Shown here one piece after another: positions 45,589-56,143 of a stretch of DNA of 64,000 bases. Made by a program: the position numbers and the translations under genes. Origin of the DNA: an uncultured Bacteroidales bacterium (GTDB taxonomy: Bacteria; Bacteroidota; Bacteroidia; Bacteroidales; P3). The notes beneath the pieces were generated by a model. The model was not told the DNA's origin. It searched no databases and saw only the letters and a program-made list of their open reading frames with translations. Every line of letters starts with the position of its first letter. Position 1 is the stretch's first letter. The stretch is taken from positions 62,001 through 126,000 of the forward strand of contig ONGA01000008.1 of assembly GCA_900317285.1 (NCBI GenBank), in the 5' to 3' direction.

Positions 45589-46517
45589 CTGACAGAGAAC
45601 AAATAGACCTTTTGGTTGAGAAATACGGTGCTTTGCGTCAGGAAATGGCGAAAGTGATTGTGGGGCAGACAGAGGCTGTGGATAGCCTGTTGTTGTCGGT
45701 CTTCACTGGAGGCCATTGCCTGCTACTGGGTGTTCCCGGACTTGCAAAAACGCTAATGGTTAATACTTTGGCGCAGACGTTAGGACTTACCTTCAGCCGC
45801 ATACAGTTCACTCCCGATTTGATGCCGTCTGACATCACGGGGTCTGAAATACTTGATCAGAATCGCAATTTCAAGTTTATACAAGGCCCTGTCTTCTCCA
45901 ATATCATCCTCGCCGATGAAATCAACCGTACGCCTCCCAAGACACAGGCTGCGCTGCTGGAAGCGATGCAGGAGAAGAAGGTGACGGTCAGCGGCAGTTC
46001 CTATGCATTGCCCAATCCCTTTTTCGTTCTTGCGACCCAGAATCCCATCGAACAGGAAGGCACCTATCCGTTGCCTGAAGCGCAGCTTGACCGCTTCATG
46101 TTCAATGTGAGATTGGATTATCCCTCGTTTGAGGAGGAGGTGCAGATAGTGAGGCAGACCACTGTGAACCAAACCGTTCAGCCCAGCAAGGTGCTTGACG
46201 GCAGCGAAATATTGTCGTTCCAGGAGGCTATCCGCCGCATGCCTGTGGCCGACAACGTGGTGGAATATGCTGTGCGCTTGGTGACCTCCACCCGCAGCCA
46301 GAACAAGTACATCTCATGGGGTGCCGGTCCGCGCGCCTCGCAATACCTGATTATGGGTGCCCGTTGCTATGCCGCCATGCATGGCAAGTATTCTCCCGAT
46401 GCCGAGGATGTGCGAGCAGTGGCATTCAACGTGCTTCGTCACCGTATAGTCCGTAACTATTATGCCGAAGCAGAGGGTATCTCCACTGATCAGATTATCA
46501 ATGAACTGCTAAAATGA
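45585..46517 (+). CDS. MoxR family AAA+ ATPase
   Basis: This 310-residue ATPase shows Walker [13 protein letters not shown] near 46, Walker [24 protein letters not shown] near 106, the sensor region [27 protein letters not shown] and a C-terminal helical lid. MoxR proteins remodel or activate protein complexes, usually with DUF58 and VWA-domain partners encoded next to them. No DUF58 or VWA gene follows here. Instead the next gene is an OmpA-like exported protein, and the previous genes are SurA-like. The ATG overlaps the SurA-like stop, so it belongs to that operon. Confidence 0.92.
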   Translation: MTDREQIDLLVEKYGALRQEMAKVIVGQTEAVDSLLLSVFTGGHCLLLGVPGLAKTLMVNTLAQTLGLTFSRIQFTPDLMPSDITGSEILDQNRNFKFIQGPVFSNIILADEINRTPPKTQAALLEAMQEKKVTVSGSSYALPNPFFVLATQNPIEQEGTYPLPEAQLDRFMFNVRLDYPSFEEEVQIVRQTTVNQTVQPSKVLDGSEILSFQEAIRRMPVADNVVEYAVRLVTSTRSQNKYISWGAGPRASQYLIMGARCYAAMHGKYSPDAEDVRAVAFNVLRHRIVRNYYAEAEGISTDQIINELLK

Positions 46518-47824
46518 TAAATAATAAAGTGAAAAAGGGAATCAAGAAGGCTGCGCTTGTTTGGAGTGTCGGCATATTTTTCATTTTTCATCTGTCATTT
46601 ATCTATACTCTGCAAGCACAGTCAGGATTGTATGTGCCATCGACAAAGCCTGTGAAAAATATGCAAAAGGCGCTTGCCAACCCGCAAGCGTTTTACCTGC
46701 TGCTCGTTTTCAACGGCGGTGATGCAACCTATACTGTTGCCGACTTGGACTTGCTTGATTCTGCCTACCGTATTGCATTTGCACTGGACAACCCCAATCT
46801 CTACACGATGACTGTAGAGAGCTATGGCAATGCCGACGAGCAGTTGGGACAGCAGCGTGTGGACGCTGTAGTGCGCTACTTCTCCATGCGTAGCCGCACT
46901 AAAGTGCCTGTCCGTTATGCCCGAAACCCCATTCGCTGCTCATGTCATGGCGATACAACGGAGGTGTTACGTTATGAGGTGCCTCTAGCCACTGCAGTCT
47001 ACGATTGTGCTGACCTTCCAGAGGCGCGACAGATGCTCAATAAAAGCATTCCGCTTCAGAATGCTGTCCTGGTGACCTTCCGTGACAATCCCGACGAATG
47101 TGTCGGGACAGCCCGAGGGTGTTTTATGCCGGCAGAAGACAGTATCGTTAGGGGCTATTATGCTTGGCTGGCGCTCTCGAAGGGTTCTGTTTATGCCATT
47201 GACAATACCAAGGATACATGTCCGGGTGGACTTGAAATCAAAGTGGAGGACCATTTGGACTATCGCACCATCGTTGAGCGTTACAAACTCATTCCCCATC
47301 CCAAGCAGTTGTTTGTCTCTGCGGGATATATCGTACTGAAAAGCAATTTTTCGCGCCGTCCTGACGAGTGTGAGATAGACCAGAAGGATTCCATATTCAT
47401 CCGTATTCCTGCCACCCCAGAGCAGGTGGCTGCCAAGTTACGGTTCTTCGCCAAGGTTAAGAATGCCAAGGGAGTTGAATACAAGGCACTCCCTACACGC
47501 AAGATGCCCGGAAAGGGTGAACTTGTGTTACAGGCACCAATCAATATCTCGCAGTTTGATACTATCTACCTTGGCAAACGCATTAAAGATGGCGAGTTGA
47601 AGTCCTATTTTTATGAGGTTGACAGCCCTACGGAGGCTGCCTCATTTGCTGTCGGCCGCAAGTTCTATGTGGCTTACCGCGTAGGAAAACATGGCGAATA
47701 TCAGCTGAAGAAACCATTGAAAGACCTTTTCCGCATTATCCCCGACCAAGAGGAAGAGGCTCCTGCGCAGAAGGATAAACCCAAGACCAAGACTCCGTCA
47801 AACGAAGAAATCATTGAAGACTAA
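46514..47824 (+). CDS. exported protein with degenerate OmpA-like domain
   Basis: This 436-residue protein overlaps moxR by ATGA. A long signal region ([15 protein letters not shown]) has its core encoded by 7-nt units TTTTCAT (46578-46598). Residues about 50-125 contain [22 protein letters not shown], which resembles the OmpA peptidoglycan-binding motif but lacks several usual residues. Later parts are beta-rich with several Cys ([20 protein letters not shown]) and an acidic, Lys/Pro-rich tail. No named family is recognised. Its place after moxR suggests an envelope role coupled to that ATPase. Confidence 0.65.
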   Translation: MINNKVKKGIKKAALVWSVGIFFIFHLSFIYTLQAQSGLYVPSTKPVKNMQKALANPQAFYLLLVFNGGDATYTVADLDLLDSAYRIAFALDNPNLYTMTVESYGNADEQLGQQRVDAVVRYFSMRSRTKVPVRYARNPIRCSCHGDTTEVLRYEVPLATAVYDCADLPEARQMLNKSIPLQNAVLVTFRDNPDECVGTARGCFMPAEDSIVRGYYAWLALSKGSVYAIDNTKDTCPGGLEIKVEDHLDYRTIVERYKLIPHPKQLFVSAGYIVLKSNFSRRPDECEIDQKDSIFIRIPATPEQVAAKLRFFAKVKNAKGVEYKALPTRKMPGKGELVLQAPINISQFDTIYLGKRIKDGELKSYFYEVDSPTEAASFAVGRKFYVAYRVGKHGEYQLKKPLKDLFRIIPDQEEEAPAQKDKPKTKTPSNEEIIED

Positions 47825-47842
47825 TCTATAATTAAAATAAAG

Positions 47843-48661
47843 ATGGCATATTTGCAGACAGATGTCACTAAAGTCACCACGCGTGTACTTCAAAATATGA
47901 AACTCCATGGCGAGAAAATCGCCATGCTCACCGCCTACGACTATTCAATGGCTTCGCTCCTTGAAAGCGCGAAGATTGATGTTGTGCTGGTCGGCGACAG
48001 CGCCGCCAATGTGATGGAAGGCCACAAGACCACGCTCCCAATCTCCCTCGATGAGATGATTATCTATGCAGCCTCTGTTGTACGTGCTATTAAGCGTGCT
48101 TTGGTGGTGGTGGACATGCCCTTCGGTACCTATCAGGGCAACTCCAAGCAAGCGTTGGCATCGGCCATCCGTATCATGAAAGAGACGGGCGCTGACGCCA
48201 TCAAAATGGAGGGTGGCGAGGAAATTCTCGAGAGTGTGCAGCGTATCCTCTCCGCGGGCATTCCCATTATGGGACATCTGGGATTGACTCCGCAAAGCAT
48301 CAATAAGTTCGGCACTTATGCAGTGCGTGCCACTGAAGAGGAAGAGGCCGAGCAGGTGAAAAAGGATGCCCTTATACTTCAGGAGGCGGGCTGCTTCGCT
48401 CTCGTGCTGGAGAAGATTCCTGCCAAACTGGCGGGAGAAGTGTCGTCGAGTCTCAAGATTCCCGCCATCGGCATTGGCGCCGGTCCACACACCGATGGGC
48501 AGGTGCTTGTCTTGCAAGATATGCTTGGCATTACCCAGCAGTTCAAGCCTCGCTATTTGCGCACCTACGGCACATTTGGCGAGGATATCTCCAATGCCAT
48601 ACGCCACTACATCAGTGATGTGAAACGGGGCGATTTTCCTAACGAAAAGGAACAATACTAA
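47843..48661 (+). CDS. panB: ketopantoate hydroxymethyltransferase
   Basis: This 272-residue enzyme makes ketopantoate from 2-oxoisovalerate and methylene-THF for coenzyme A synthesis. Signatures are [58 protein letters not shown] and [21 protein letters not shown]. Length is standard. It follows the envelope operon after 18 nt and ends at a perfect palindromic terminator. Confidence 0.95.
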   Translation: MAYLQTDVTKVTTRVLQNMKLHGEKIAMLTAYDYSMASLLESAKIDVVLVGDSAANVMEGHKTTLPISLDEMIIYAASVVRAIKRALVVVDMPFGTYQGNSKQALASAIRIMKETGADAIKMEGGEEILESVQRILSAGIPIMGHLGLTPQSINKFGTYAVRATEEEEAEQVKKDALILQEAGCFALVLEKIPAKLAGEVSSSLKIPAIGIGAGPHTDGQVLVLQDMLGITQQFKPRYLRTYGTFGEDISNAIRHYISDVKRGDFPNEKEQY

Positions 48662-48666
48662 AACAG

Positions 48667-48692
48667 AAGAGCCGCAGCATGCTGCGGCTCTT
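48667..48692. terminator. bidirectional intrinsic terminator
   Basis: A 26-nt perfect palindrome (AAGAGCCGCAGCA and its complement) ends in TT between converging panB and the HdeD-like gene. Confidence 0.85.
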
Positions 48693-48715
48693 GCATTAAT
48701 CATTTTAACGAGGCG

Positions 48716-49297
48716 TTATTTTACGACCTCTGTCTCAACATACTCCTCTTTATCGAGAAGGGCTTTGCGTGCAGCTTCGAAATAATCCTCGACGAGGTTC
48801 AATCCCGTGAGGGCCGTGAAGCACGCTCCACCGATGCCTAGGAAAGCGATGCCGAAAAGAATGCTGAGGGTTGCGGCGGTAATCTCGGGCACGAAGATGC
48901 TCCAGGTGCCGAATCCTACGGCGACAAGTCCTAGAACGAGAATGAGCCACCATCCTTTTGCACCGGCACGATAGTACTTGATAGTGCTAAGGCAGAAATC
49001 AATGCCTTCAAACAAGATAAAGGTTCCGAGCAGGATGGCGATAATCTCTGGGTGGATGATAATGAGGATGCCAAGTGCGGTCAGCAACACTGATGCAGAG
49101 AGTCCCAAGGTTTCAAGACTTCGCAGGGAAGCTTTGTATTGCAGGCAGAAAAAGACAAGTCCTGTGAGGATGATGACGATGCCAGCCACCTTGGCGAAAA
49201 TTTCCATGGTACTAAGCGGGAAACAGAAGCAGACGATGCCTAGCGCCGCAAAGACGATGCCGCGTATGATGAGGCTTATTTTATTGCTTTTGAACAT
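48716..49297 (-). CDS. HdeD/DUF308 family membrane protein
   Basis: This 193-residue protein has six membrane helices in three pairs (IIRGIVFAALGIVCFCF, MEIFAKVAGIVIILTGLVFF, SASVLLTALGILIIIHPE, IAILLGTFILFEGIDFCLS, WWLILVLGLVAVGFGTWSIF, TLSILFGIAFLGIGGACF). The repeated 'I..G..L...P' pattern fits the HdeD/DUF308 family, linked to acid stress in enterics. It has an acidic cytoplasmic tail. It begins 3 nt after floA ends, so it likely belongs to the nfeD-floA transcript. Confidence 0.8.
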   Translation of the reverse strand: MFKSNKISLIIRGIVFAALGIVCFCFPLSTMEIFAKVAGIVIILTGLVFFCLQYKASLRSLETLGLSASVLLTALGILIIIHPEIIAILLGTFILFEGIDFCLSTIKYYRAGAKGWWLILVLGLVAVGFGTWSIFVPEITAATLSILFGIAFLGIGGACFTALTGLNLVEDYFEAARKALLDKEEYVETEVVK

Positions 49298-49300
49298 GGT

Positions 49301-50290
49301 TTATTTATCGTTGGGTTTGGCGGTATTGACCTTGGGGGTGCTGGCAGGGGTGGCGATGGAAGCGCGCATGTCGGTATCGGCTTGGATGTTCTTCATGCGG
49401 TAGTAGTCCATGATGCCGAGGTTGCCGTTGCGGAAGGCTTCGGCCATGGCCAGAGGTACTTCGGCTTCGGCCTGGATGACTTTGGCGCGTGCTTCCTGGG
49501 CTTTTGCCTTCATTTCCTGCTCCTGAGCGACAGCCATTGCGCGGCGCTCCTCGGCCTTGGCCTGTGCGATATTCTTGTCGGCGTTAGCCTGATCCATCTG
49601 TAACTGGGCACCGATGTTCTTGCCCACGTCGATGTCTGCAATGTCGATGGAGAGAATCTCGAAGGCTGTACCGCTGTCAAGACCCTTGGTGAGGACGAGT
49701 TTGGAGATGCTGTCGGGGTTTTCGAGCACTTGCTTGTGGCTGACGGCCGAGCCAATGGACGTGACGATACCTTCGCCCACACGTGCCAGAATGGTCTCCT
49801 CGCCAGCGCCGCCGACAAGTTGTTTGATATTGGTACGCACAGTGACGCGGGCTTTGGCAATCAGCTGAATACCGTCTTTGGCAACGGCAGCCACGGGCGG
49901 AGTGTCAATCACTTTGGGGTTGACGGAGGTTTGGACGGCTTTTAAAACGTCGCGACCAGCGAGGTCAATGGCAGTGGCAGTTTTGAAGTCAAGGTTCATG
50001 TTGGCCTTGTCGGCGCTGATGAGGGCATTGACGACGGAGTCGACATGACCGCCTGCGAGATAGTGCGCCTCGAGGTCGTTCTGTTTGATTTTCAGGCCTG
50101 CCTTGCTGGCACTGATGAGGTTGCCCACAATAACCGAGGGGGGCACTTTACGGAAGCGCATGAAGATGAGCTGCACAAGGGAGGTGTAAACTCCCGAAAC
50201 GAGAGCCTGGAACCAGATTCCGATAGGTACAAGGTAGAGGAAGATGATGAGTGCAATGACGCACACGCCGGTAATGATGATTGTTTCCAT
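49301..50290 (-). CDS. floA: flotillin-like protein FloA
   Basis: This 329-residue membrane-scaffolding protein of the SPFH family has one N-terminal membrane anchor (residues 4-30). The SPFH core covers about 35-200 ([62 protein letters not shown]). An Ala/Glu-rich coiled coil covers about 225-290 ([20 protein letters not shown]). FloA organises lipid microdomains. The upstream nfeD gene is its usual partner. Length and order are typical. Confidence 0.92.
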   Translation of the reverse strand: METIIITGVCVIALIIFLYLVPIGIWFQALVSGVYTSLVQLIFMRFRKVPPSVIVGNLISASKAGLKIKQNDLEAHYLAGGHVDSVVNALISADKANMNLDFKTATAIDLAGRDVLKAVQTSVNPKVIDTPPVAAVAKDGIQLIAKARVTVRTNIKQLVGGAGEETILARVGEGIVTSIGSAVSHKQVLENPDSISKLVLTKGLDSGTAFEILSIDIADIDVGKNIGAQLQMDQANADKNIAQAKAEERRAMAVAQEQEMKAKAQEARAKVIQAEAEVPLAMAEAFRNGNLGIMDYYRMKNIQADTDMRASIATPASTPKVNTAKPNDK

Positions 50291-50312
50291 AATGTTTAAT
50301 GTTTATTGTTGT

Positions 50313-50795
50313 TTATTGATTTTCAAATCTGTTGTCGGATGTCTCGACGACATCGATGCGGTAGCCCTCGATGGCTACGACCTCGATGGGATGGTCGGGG
50401 TCGATGAATTTGTTGACGGCATGGACTTCCACGGGCTGTCCGTCAATAAGGGCTTTGCCTGTTGGAGCCAGGCGCGAAATGGTAGTGCCACGGGTGCCGA
50501 TTTTGACGGCAGGCTCCAGTTGATTGACCTTGCTGTCGCACTCTTCGTTGAGGCTGAAGCGCTTCCATGTCTTGGCTTTCATGAGGATGATGAGCGCTAG
50601 CACACAAAGTGCCACGGAACAGAGGAGAATGATGGTGCCGACTTTGCTGCCGTAGAGACCATAGCTCATCCACACGCCAAAGGCGATTAGACCAGCCCCA
50701 AAAACGCCGGCGACACCGCCGGGGAGGGCTACAATCTCAAGTGCCAGCAGGATGACACCCAGAATAAGGACGATGATAAGTAATGTGGTGCTCAT
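50313..50795 (-). CDS. NfeD-like membrane protein
   Basis: This 160-residue protein has three membrane helices (LLIIVLILGVILLALEIVAL, GVFGAGLIAFGVWMSYGLY, TIILLCSVALCVLALIILM). A small C-terminal OB-fold follows (VKIGTRGTTISRLAPTGKALIDGQPVEVHA ... IEVVAIEGYRIDV). This is the short NfeD form without a ClpP-like protease domain. It lies 22 nt upstream of floA, the standard flotillin partnership, and probably acts with it at the membrane. Confidence 0.9.
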   Translation of the reverse strand: MSTTLLIIVLILGVILLALEIVALPGGVAGVFGAGLIAFGVWMSYGLYGSKVGTIILLCSVALCVLALIILMKAKTWKRFSLNEECDSKVNQLEPAVKIGTRGTTISRLAPTGKALIDGQPVEVHAVNKFIDPDHPIEVVAIEGYRIDVVETSDNRFENQ

Positions 50796-50820
50796 AGGTT
50801 TTTTTTGTGTTTAATGGTTT

Positions 50821-51111
50821 TTAGTTTTCAATTATCTCGGAGGTGAGCTGTTTGTTGAGCAGGGCTGTGTGCATGGGCAGCAGGTCGGTGTAGGAACCGT
50901 GTTTGACGGCACATTTCCCGTGGCAATGGACCAGGATGGCGCACTGTTCGGCTTGCTCTACAGTGTGACGGCAGATGTCGACGAGCGACTTGATGACGTA
51001 GTCGAATGTGTGCACATCGTCGTTGTAGAGTACAAGGCTGCATCCATTGTCTTCAAGGACATCTGTCTGGTCTTCCGCCTGGGGACTTACGTATGGCTTG
51101 TTTTCTTCCAT
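50821..51111 (-). CDS. clpS: ATP-dependent Clp protease adaptor ClpS
   Basis: This 96-residue adaptor delivers N-degron substrates to ClpAP/ClpCP. It shows CSLVLYNDDVHTFDYVIKSLVDIC, with the N-x-D-x-x-T/H pocket motif, and HTVEQAEQCAILVHCHGKCAVKHG. The disordered N-terminus is acidic, as expected. It lies 9 nt after ispF and 25 nt before nfeD. Confidence 0.9.
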   Translation of the reverse strand: MEENKPYVSPQAEDQTDVLEDNGCSLVLYNDDVHTFDYVIKSLVDICRHTVEQAEQCAILVHCHGKCAVKHGSYTDLLPMHTALLNKQLTSEIIEN

Positions 51112-51120
51112 TTTTATTTC

Positions 51121-51606
51121 CTAGACATTCCTGAGATCTCTTGTGATTAATGCTATTGCCTGGGCACTGATGCCTTCTTCGCGTCCCTCGAACCCCAGAT
51201 GCTCGGTGGTTGTAGCCTTCACCGACACCCGGTCGACGTCAATGCCTAGAGTGTGAGCTATATTTTCACGCATCTGCAGGATGTAGGGAGCCAGTTTGGG
51301 ACGTTGGGCGGCGATGGTGGAATCGATATTTCCGATAGTGTAGCCCTTCTCATTCAGCAGGTCCCCAACGTGCGCCAACAGTTTCAAACTGCTGATGCCC
51401 TTGTATTGTGGGTCGGTGTCGGGGAAGTGCTTTCCTATGTCGCCAAGGGCTGCGGCACCCAGCAGGGCATCGCAGATGGCGTGGAGCAGTACGTCGGCGT
51501 CACTATGGCCGATAAGCCCATGGGTGTGCGGTATTTGCACGCCGCCAAGCCAAAGGGGGAGCCCTTCGCCGAGCCGATGCACGTCATATCCTGTTCCTAT
51601 TCTCAT
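51121..51606 (-). CDS. ispF: 2-C-methyl-D-erythritol 2,4-cyclodiphosphate synthase
   Basis: This 161-residue enzyme closes the cyclodiphosphate ring in the non-mevalonate isoprenoid pathway. Signatures are [11 protein letters not shown], the metal-binding [31 protein letters not shown] and [19 protein letters not shown]. Length is standard. The start overlaps the porV stop by 4 nt, so isoprenoid synthesis and T9SS genes share a transcript. Confidence 0.95.
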   Translation of the reverse strand: MRIGTGYDVHRLGEGLPLWLGGVQIPHTHGLIGHSDADVLLHAICDALLGAAALGDIGKHFPDTDPQYKGISSLKLLAHVGDLLNEKGYTIGNIDSTIAAQRPKLAPYILQMRENIAHTLGIDVDRVSVKATTTEHLGFEGREEGISAQAIALITRDLRNV

Positions 51607-52769
51607 TCTTTTGTGGGTTTCAGGTCGAGACCAATCGAGATGCGGATGGTGTGCGACAGGGGATTCGACGAAATGGTGGTGGTGGGAATGAGGTAGGAGA
51701 AGTCGCCGGAGAAATAGTTGTAGCGGATGCCGAAACCGACGGTGGCATACTGGCGTCCGCCTTTGTTTTCATGCTCGAAGAAGTAACCCGCACGGAATGC
51801 AAAGGTTTCCGAATACCAGTACTCGGCACCTGCCGAGATTTGCACCTCTTCCAACTCCTCGGACATCCCTCTGGGAGCATCGGAGAAAGACTGGATGGCA
51901 CCTTGGATAACACCGAGGCGGTTATATTCAGCCCATTCTTGTGTGTTATTGTTCAGTGGCGGGGTGGGGACGAGCAACTTGTTGAAGTCAAGCATGACGG
52001 AGACTTTGTTGTAGTCGTCGATTTTGTTGGTGTAGCGTCCGCCGAGGCGCAGGTTGGCAGGCAGGAATTCCTTGTCGTTGTCCTCGTCGGAGTAGGAGAG
52101 CTTGGCGCCGAGGTTGGAAATGAAGGCACCGAGGGCGAACTCCTGAGCTTTGTCGATGGTCTGTTGGTAGTACAAGCCGATGTCGGCAGCCAGAGAGTTG
52201 GCGGCATGGGTGGCGGTGTTGCCACTGCCGTCATTGTAGGTCTGTCCGTTAGTGAGGTCCGATCGCATGTAGCGTCCCGAGGCACCGAGCGAAAGATTGT
52301 CACTGAGCTTCAGTGCGTAGGAAGCGTCGACGGCGAACTCGTTAGGATGCAGCACGTTCACTACCTCACCCTCGATGCTGGTCATGTCGATGTCGCCCAG
52401 CGTGAAGTAGGTAAGGCTCGCTGCCGCGGTGCTGCGGGGATTGATGCGGTAGTAGACACCTAGATAGAACAGGTTCATGTCGCCCACGTTTAGGTTGCGC
52501 AGCCATGGTGTGATGGTGGTGCTGACGCCTGCGGTGTTCTCAATAAAGGCGAATTTTGCCACGTTCCAGTGTGCCGAGTAGGCATCGGGGGTGGTGGCGA
52601 CACCCACGTCGCCCATTCCGCTTGAAGTTCCGTCGGGGGCTATCAAAAGAATCGGCATACCGGTCGAAATATAGTTCTTCTTACTGGTCGATTGCCCTAT
52701 CCACGACGACTGTGCGCTGGCGGCGACGCCCAATGCGACAAGTATGGTCAGAAATGTCAGTCTCTTCAT
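51603..52769 (-). CDS. porV: type IX secretion outer-membrane protein PorV
   Basis: This 388-residue protein has a signal peptide (GVAASAQ) and a FadL-like barrel. PorV shuttles T9SS cargo from the translocon to the PorU sortase complex. Typical features are the N-terminal [27 protein letters not shown] block, [28 protein letters not shown] and the C-terminal [17 protein letters not shown] with a final GLDLKP. It lies 65 bp downstream of porU in the same direction, the same order as in Porphyromonas. Confidence 0.93.
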   Translation of the reverse strand: MKRLTFLTILVALGVAASAQSSWIGQSTSKKNYISTGMPILLIAPDGTSSGMGDVGVATTPDAYSAHWNVAKFAFIENTAGVSTTITPWLRNLNVGDMNLFYLGVYYRINPRSTAAASLTYFTLGDIDMTSIEGEVVNVLHPNEFAVDASYALKLSDNLSLGASGRYMRSDLTNGQTYNDGSGNTATHAANSLAADIGLYYQQTIDKAQEFALGAFISNLGAKLSYSDEDNDKEFLPANLRLGGRYTNKIDDYNKVSVMLDFNKLLVPTPPLNNNTQEWAEYNRLGVIQGAIQSFSDAPRGMSEELEEVQISAGAEYWYSETFAFRAGYFFEHENKGGRQYATVGFGIRYNYFSGDFSYLIPTTTISSNPLSHTIRISIGLDLKPTKE

Positions 52770-52834
52770 TCTTCTATTATCTGTCTTTGTTTTTAGTTTG
52801 GCTTTTATAACGCAGTTTTTCGGGAATTATTGTA

Positions 52835-55800
52835 TCATCGGACGATACATTTTGTACTTTCTTGGTGCACCTCGCCGCCGGTGTCTGTCAGCACCATGCG
52901 TGCCAGGTACAGTCCCGGCGGCACGGCGGCGACATCCCAGTGCACGGGTCCCACGATGAAACCGTCGGTAGAGACGGCGGGGGTGTGGCGGTGCACCATC
53001 TGTCCGCGGCTATTGTAGATCTGCAGCTCTGCCGAGGCAATGCTTGTGGGAGCGTTCACTCGCAGCGAGAAGGTGGCCACGGTGGTGGCGGGGTTGGGTG
53101 TGCAGCTGAGGTCCGACAGGGTCAGCGTGTCCTCGTTGTACACCACGAAGCTCACCGTATCGCTGCCCGATATCGAGAAGATATTCCAAGCTTTTACCGT
53201 AACCGTATGTCGGCCGGGTTTCAGCCCCGTCAGTGTGTAGGAGACCGTCCCTCGGCGGCTGTCGCTGATGTCTGACTGGTAGAGGTCGTTCAGCACTATC
53301 AGGCTGTTGGGGTTGCCGTCCACCACTGCCGTGATGTCGTGTCCGAGACCGGTGCCCACGTTGATGCCCGTCGAATCAAAGAGATAGGCCGTCAGGGTGG
53401 GGGAGGTGCCGGTGATGCCGCCCTCGCGGAAATTGCTGTCGCCTATATATATCTTCACTTCGGGGCCCTGAAGGTTCGCGATGACGGAATCGTTGATGCC
53501 GCCCAACATGAGGCGCATGAAACTGCCGCTGGCATGTTCCGAGGCCGACTTTGCATAGTGGTTCAGCTTGGCGTAGTCGTACTGGTACGACACATCTTGC
53601 GGCACCGTGAATTTGTATTCGAATCTGCCGCCGCTCACTGCGTGGCTGCCGCGGTAGAGCACGCTCTTCTGCTGCACAAAGGCGACCTCCGTGCCGGGAT
53701 TGTCGTTGGCAAGGGTGCTGCTCTGCATCTCGCGGTCGAACACTATGGGGAATACCGTCCCGTCGAAGTCGTCAATCAATGCCCCATTTTCGTCGCGTAT
53801 CTCGCCCCTAACGGTCACTTCCGACATCACCTTGGCTCGCACGTCTGTGGTGTCATCCACGGGAACGTTGTTGATTTCCGTCACCACTACCTTGTTCTTG
53901 GGCTGGCTCAGCCGCAGGGCGGGGTCGCCAAGCAGACCGATGCACATCGGCACAACGTTGCGGCTCCTGGCCATGCGGAGGGCATCGCCAATGGTGTTGT
54001 TGGGGTCCATGGCGAAAAGCACCACGTCCTTGTTGAAGCGCTCGTCGTGGCTGATGGGGCGTCCGGCACCGATGGCGGCAATCATGGCGGCGGGTGCCAG
54101 CACGCACACCTCTGCGCCGCAGAGCTCGTCGGGCAGGTCGTGGCGGCTGTACGAGCAGGTGCTCGTCACCAGCAGCGGCAAACGGTCGGTGTTGGTGAAG
54201 CCGTCAATGTCCGATGTTTCTATGTATCGCTCTGTACCTATGTAGCTTATGGCGCCGTGTCCGATATAGTTCAGCAGCAGGCAGCCGTAGTTCATCCGCT
54301 GCTTCATGGCGTTGTTCAGGTCGGGATAGTAGGAACCTATGGCACTTGACTCCTGGCGATAGGAGTCGGCATAATAGCGTTCCACATTGATTTGCGGCGT
54401 CATCTGCTTGAGCCCTCGCGCCACCACCTCCGACGAATGCGCAAACACAGAGTCTCCGGGCTTGCCGGGGTCGGCATCGTCCGCCAGCAGCGCCACGATG
54501 TTGCGCCAGTCGCCGCGGTTGCTCTCATCCATCAGGTCGCGTCGTGTCAGGTAACCTTCTATCTTGTCAACCAGCCGGTTGGCTTCGGTGATGCTCTTTG
54601 CAGGCAGCCTGCCTACGCTCACATCCTGTATCTCCGACGACGAGCCCCGGCCGCTTTCCGACAGGTAACCCATCATGTCGTCGCTTGCCCACGATCCGCC
54701 CTCTTCGTCATACGAACTGGGGGTCTCGTAGGTCACCACCGTCGGCAGCCCCAGCCCCTGCAGGTCGCGGTTGTCATAGCTGCTCTTGCCGAACAGTAGC
54801 AGCCACTTCGGTGCCTGTCCGGGAAATTGCTGTTTCATCCAGCGCAGCAGCGCCCGGATTGCCATCGGGTCCTGCTTGCCCGACGAGAACTCGTTGTACA
54901 CCTCGTCGGCTGTCACCACCGTCGTGCTGATGCCGTCGAACAATTCGTGCAGCGTCGCCAGGCGCTCCGCCTGCGACTTGAATGTCGGGTGGGTCACCAC
55001 CACCAGGTCGGCGGCAGCCATGCCGTGCAAATTCTGCAGGTTCACGGACTCCACGCTCGTGGGCGAAAGGAATTGTGTGCCGTCGAACAGGAGGTATCGC
55101 CGCGGTTCCGGCGTGCTGTCGTTCCAACACCCCATCTTCATTGCCAGTTCGCGTTCGCGACCTGCGCGGGTCACTTCCCACACCCTCACTCCTGTGCCGC
55201 CGCTCACGGTGAAGCGCGCTGTGCTGCCCAGGTGACGGTCGTTGCGCACAATCATCTGCCCGCCGCGGAAAGTTAGGTCGGCAATGCCGCAAAGTTCTAT
55301 AAAGTCCAGATATCCAGTCGCTGAGCCTTCGCCCGGCGTATAAGTCATTGTGAAATTGTAGACCCCCGACGTGCCGCCTGGCATGTCGAGGATTTCCTTG
55401 TGCACCGTACCGCGCTGCAGAACAATCTCATGGCTCCAACTGCCGTTTCTCAACGAGAAAGTGCTGGCGGCAGACGACGCACTCGCCACGCCTACACGCA
55501 TCTTCACATCTCTTACGCTACCCGTCACTCCGAAGCGCACGTCGATATTCCTCGTTGTCAGTGCTGTGGAGAACCTCTCGCCCATCCATCGCTGTCCTGT
55601 GCGGAACATGTTGGTCAAATCGTTGTCCCTGAGTGCCAGTACGGTATAGTCGCCCATTGTCGTGTCGGCAGTCGTCGTGTCGGCCATTGCCATGCGCAAC
55701 GGCGTTTCGCCCGTGATGCCGATAAAATAGTAATTCGCTTTGTCGTAGGCATGCGTCTCGTGCATCCAGCGCATCACGCTCTCGTCAAATGTCCACGAGC

Positions 55801-56143
55801 CTGCACCCTCGCCGAAGAACAACACCTCGTCATCGGTGTCGAAGATGCCGTTGCCGTTACGGTCCACAATTTCACTGCGCACCTGTCGCAGGTCTCCTGT
55901 GGACGTTTCGCTGTTCTTTATTGGCAGCATGGCGCCGCTGCCGCCATACACCGCTATACTGTCCACACTCACGCCGCGCAAACCCGGCACCTCTCCCGTC
56001 CCGACGCTGTACAGGCCCTCTTCCTCCACCGTAAGCTTCCACCACCGGCCTGTGCTCAGCACCGACGCCACCTGCCCGTACACGGTCGCCCATTGGCAGC
56101 CGGCCATCAGTAGGAGCACATATATTGATTTATTGAATTTCAT
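52835..56143 (-). CDS. porU: type IX secretion sortase PorU
   Basis: This 1102-residue surface protease cuts the C-terminal sorting domain from T9SS cargo and attaches the cargo to A-LPS. The ATG at 56143 is chosen because it directly precedes the signal peptide (MKFNKSIYVLLL ... VYGQ). A long beta-rich N-terminal region leads to a gingipain-type C25 domain. Within it, the catalytic pair appears as His629 in NYIGHGAIS and Cys663 in VTSTCSYSRHD, the usual spacing. C-terminal Ig-like and sorting-domain-like strands follow (LQIYNSRGQMV, PPGLYLARMVL). It should process the adhesin at 1-3579. It is followed by porV and ispF. Confidence 0.94.
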   Translation of the reverse strand: MKFNKSIYVLLLMAGCQWATVYGQVASVLSTGRWWKLTVEEEGLYSVGTGEVPGLRGVSVDSIAVYGGSGAMLPIKNSETSTGDLRQVRSEIVDRNGNGIFDTDDEVLFFGEGAGSWTFDESVMRWMHETHAYDKANYYFIGITGETPLRMAMADTTTADTTMGDYTVLALRDNDLTNMFRTGQRWMGERFSTALTTRNIDVRFGVTGSVRDVKMRVGVASASSAASTFSLRNGSWSHEIVLQRGTVHKEILDMPGGTSGVYNFTMTYTPGEGSATGYLDFIELCGIADLTFRGGQMIVRNDRHLGSTARFTVSGGTGVRVWEVTRAGRERELAMKMGCWNDSTPEPRRYLLFDGTQFLSPTSVESVNLQNLHGMAAADLVVVTHPTFKSQAERLATLHELFDGISTTVVTADEVYNEFSSGKQDPMAIRALLRWMKQQFPGQAPKWLLLFGKSSYDNRDLQGLGLPTVVTYETPSSYDEEGGSWASDDMMGYLSESGRGSSSEIQDVSVGRLPAKSITEANRLVDKIEGYLTRRDLMDESNRGDWRNIVALLADDADPGKPGDSVFAHSSEVVARGLKQMTPQINVERYYADSYRQESSAIGSYYPDLNNAMKQRMNYGCLLLNYIGHGAISYIGTERYIETSDIDGFTNTDRLPLLVTSTCSYSRHDLPDELCGAEVCVLAPAAMIAAIGAGRPISHDERFNKDVVLFAMDPNNTIGDALRMARSRNVVPMCIGLLGDPALRLSQPKNKVVVTEINNVPVDDTTDVRAKVMSEVTVRGEIRDENGALIDDFDGTVFPIVFDREMQSSTLANDNPGTEVAFVQQKSVLYRGSHAVSGGRFEYKFTVPQDVSYQYDYAKLNHYAKSASEHASGSFMRLMLGGINDSVIANLQGPEVKIYIGDSNFREGGITGTSPTLTAYLFDSTGINVGTGLGHDITAVVDGNPNSLIVLNDLYQSDISDSRRGTVSYTLTGLKPGRHTVTVKAWNIFSISGSDTVSFVVYNEDTLTLSDLSCTPNPATTVATFSLRVNAPTSIASAELQIYNSRGQMVHRHTPAVSTDGFIVGPVHWDVAAVPPGLYLARMVLTDTGGEVHQESTKCIVR

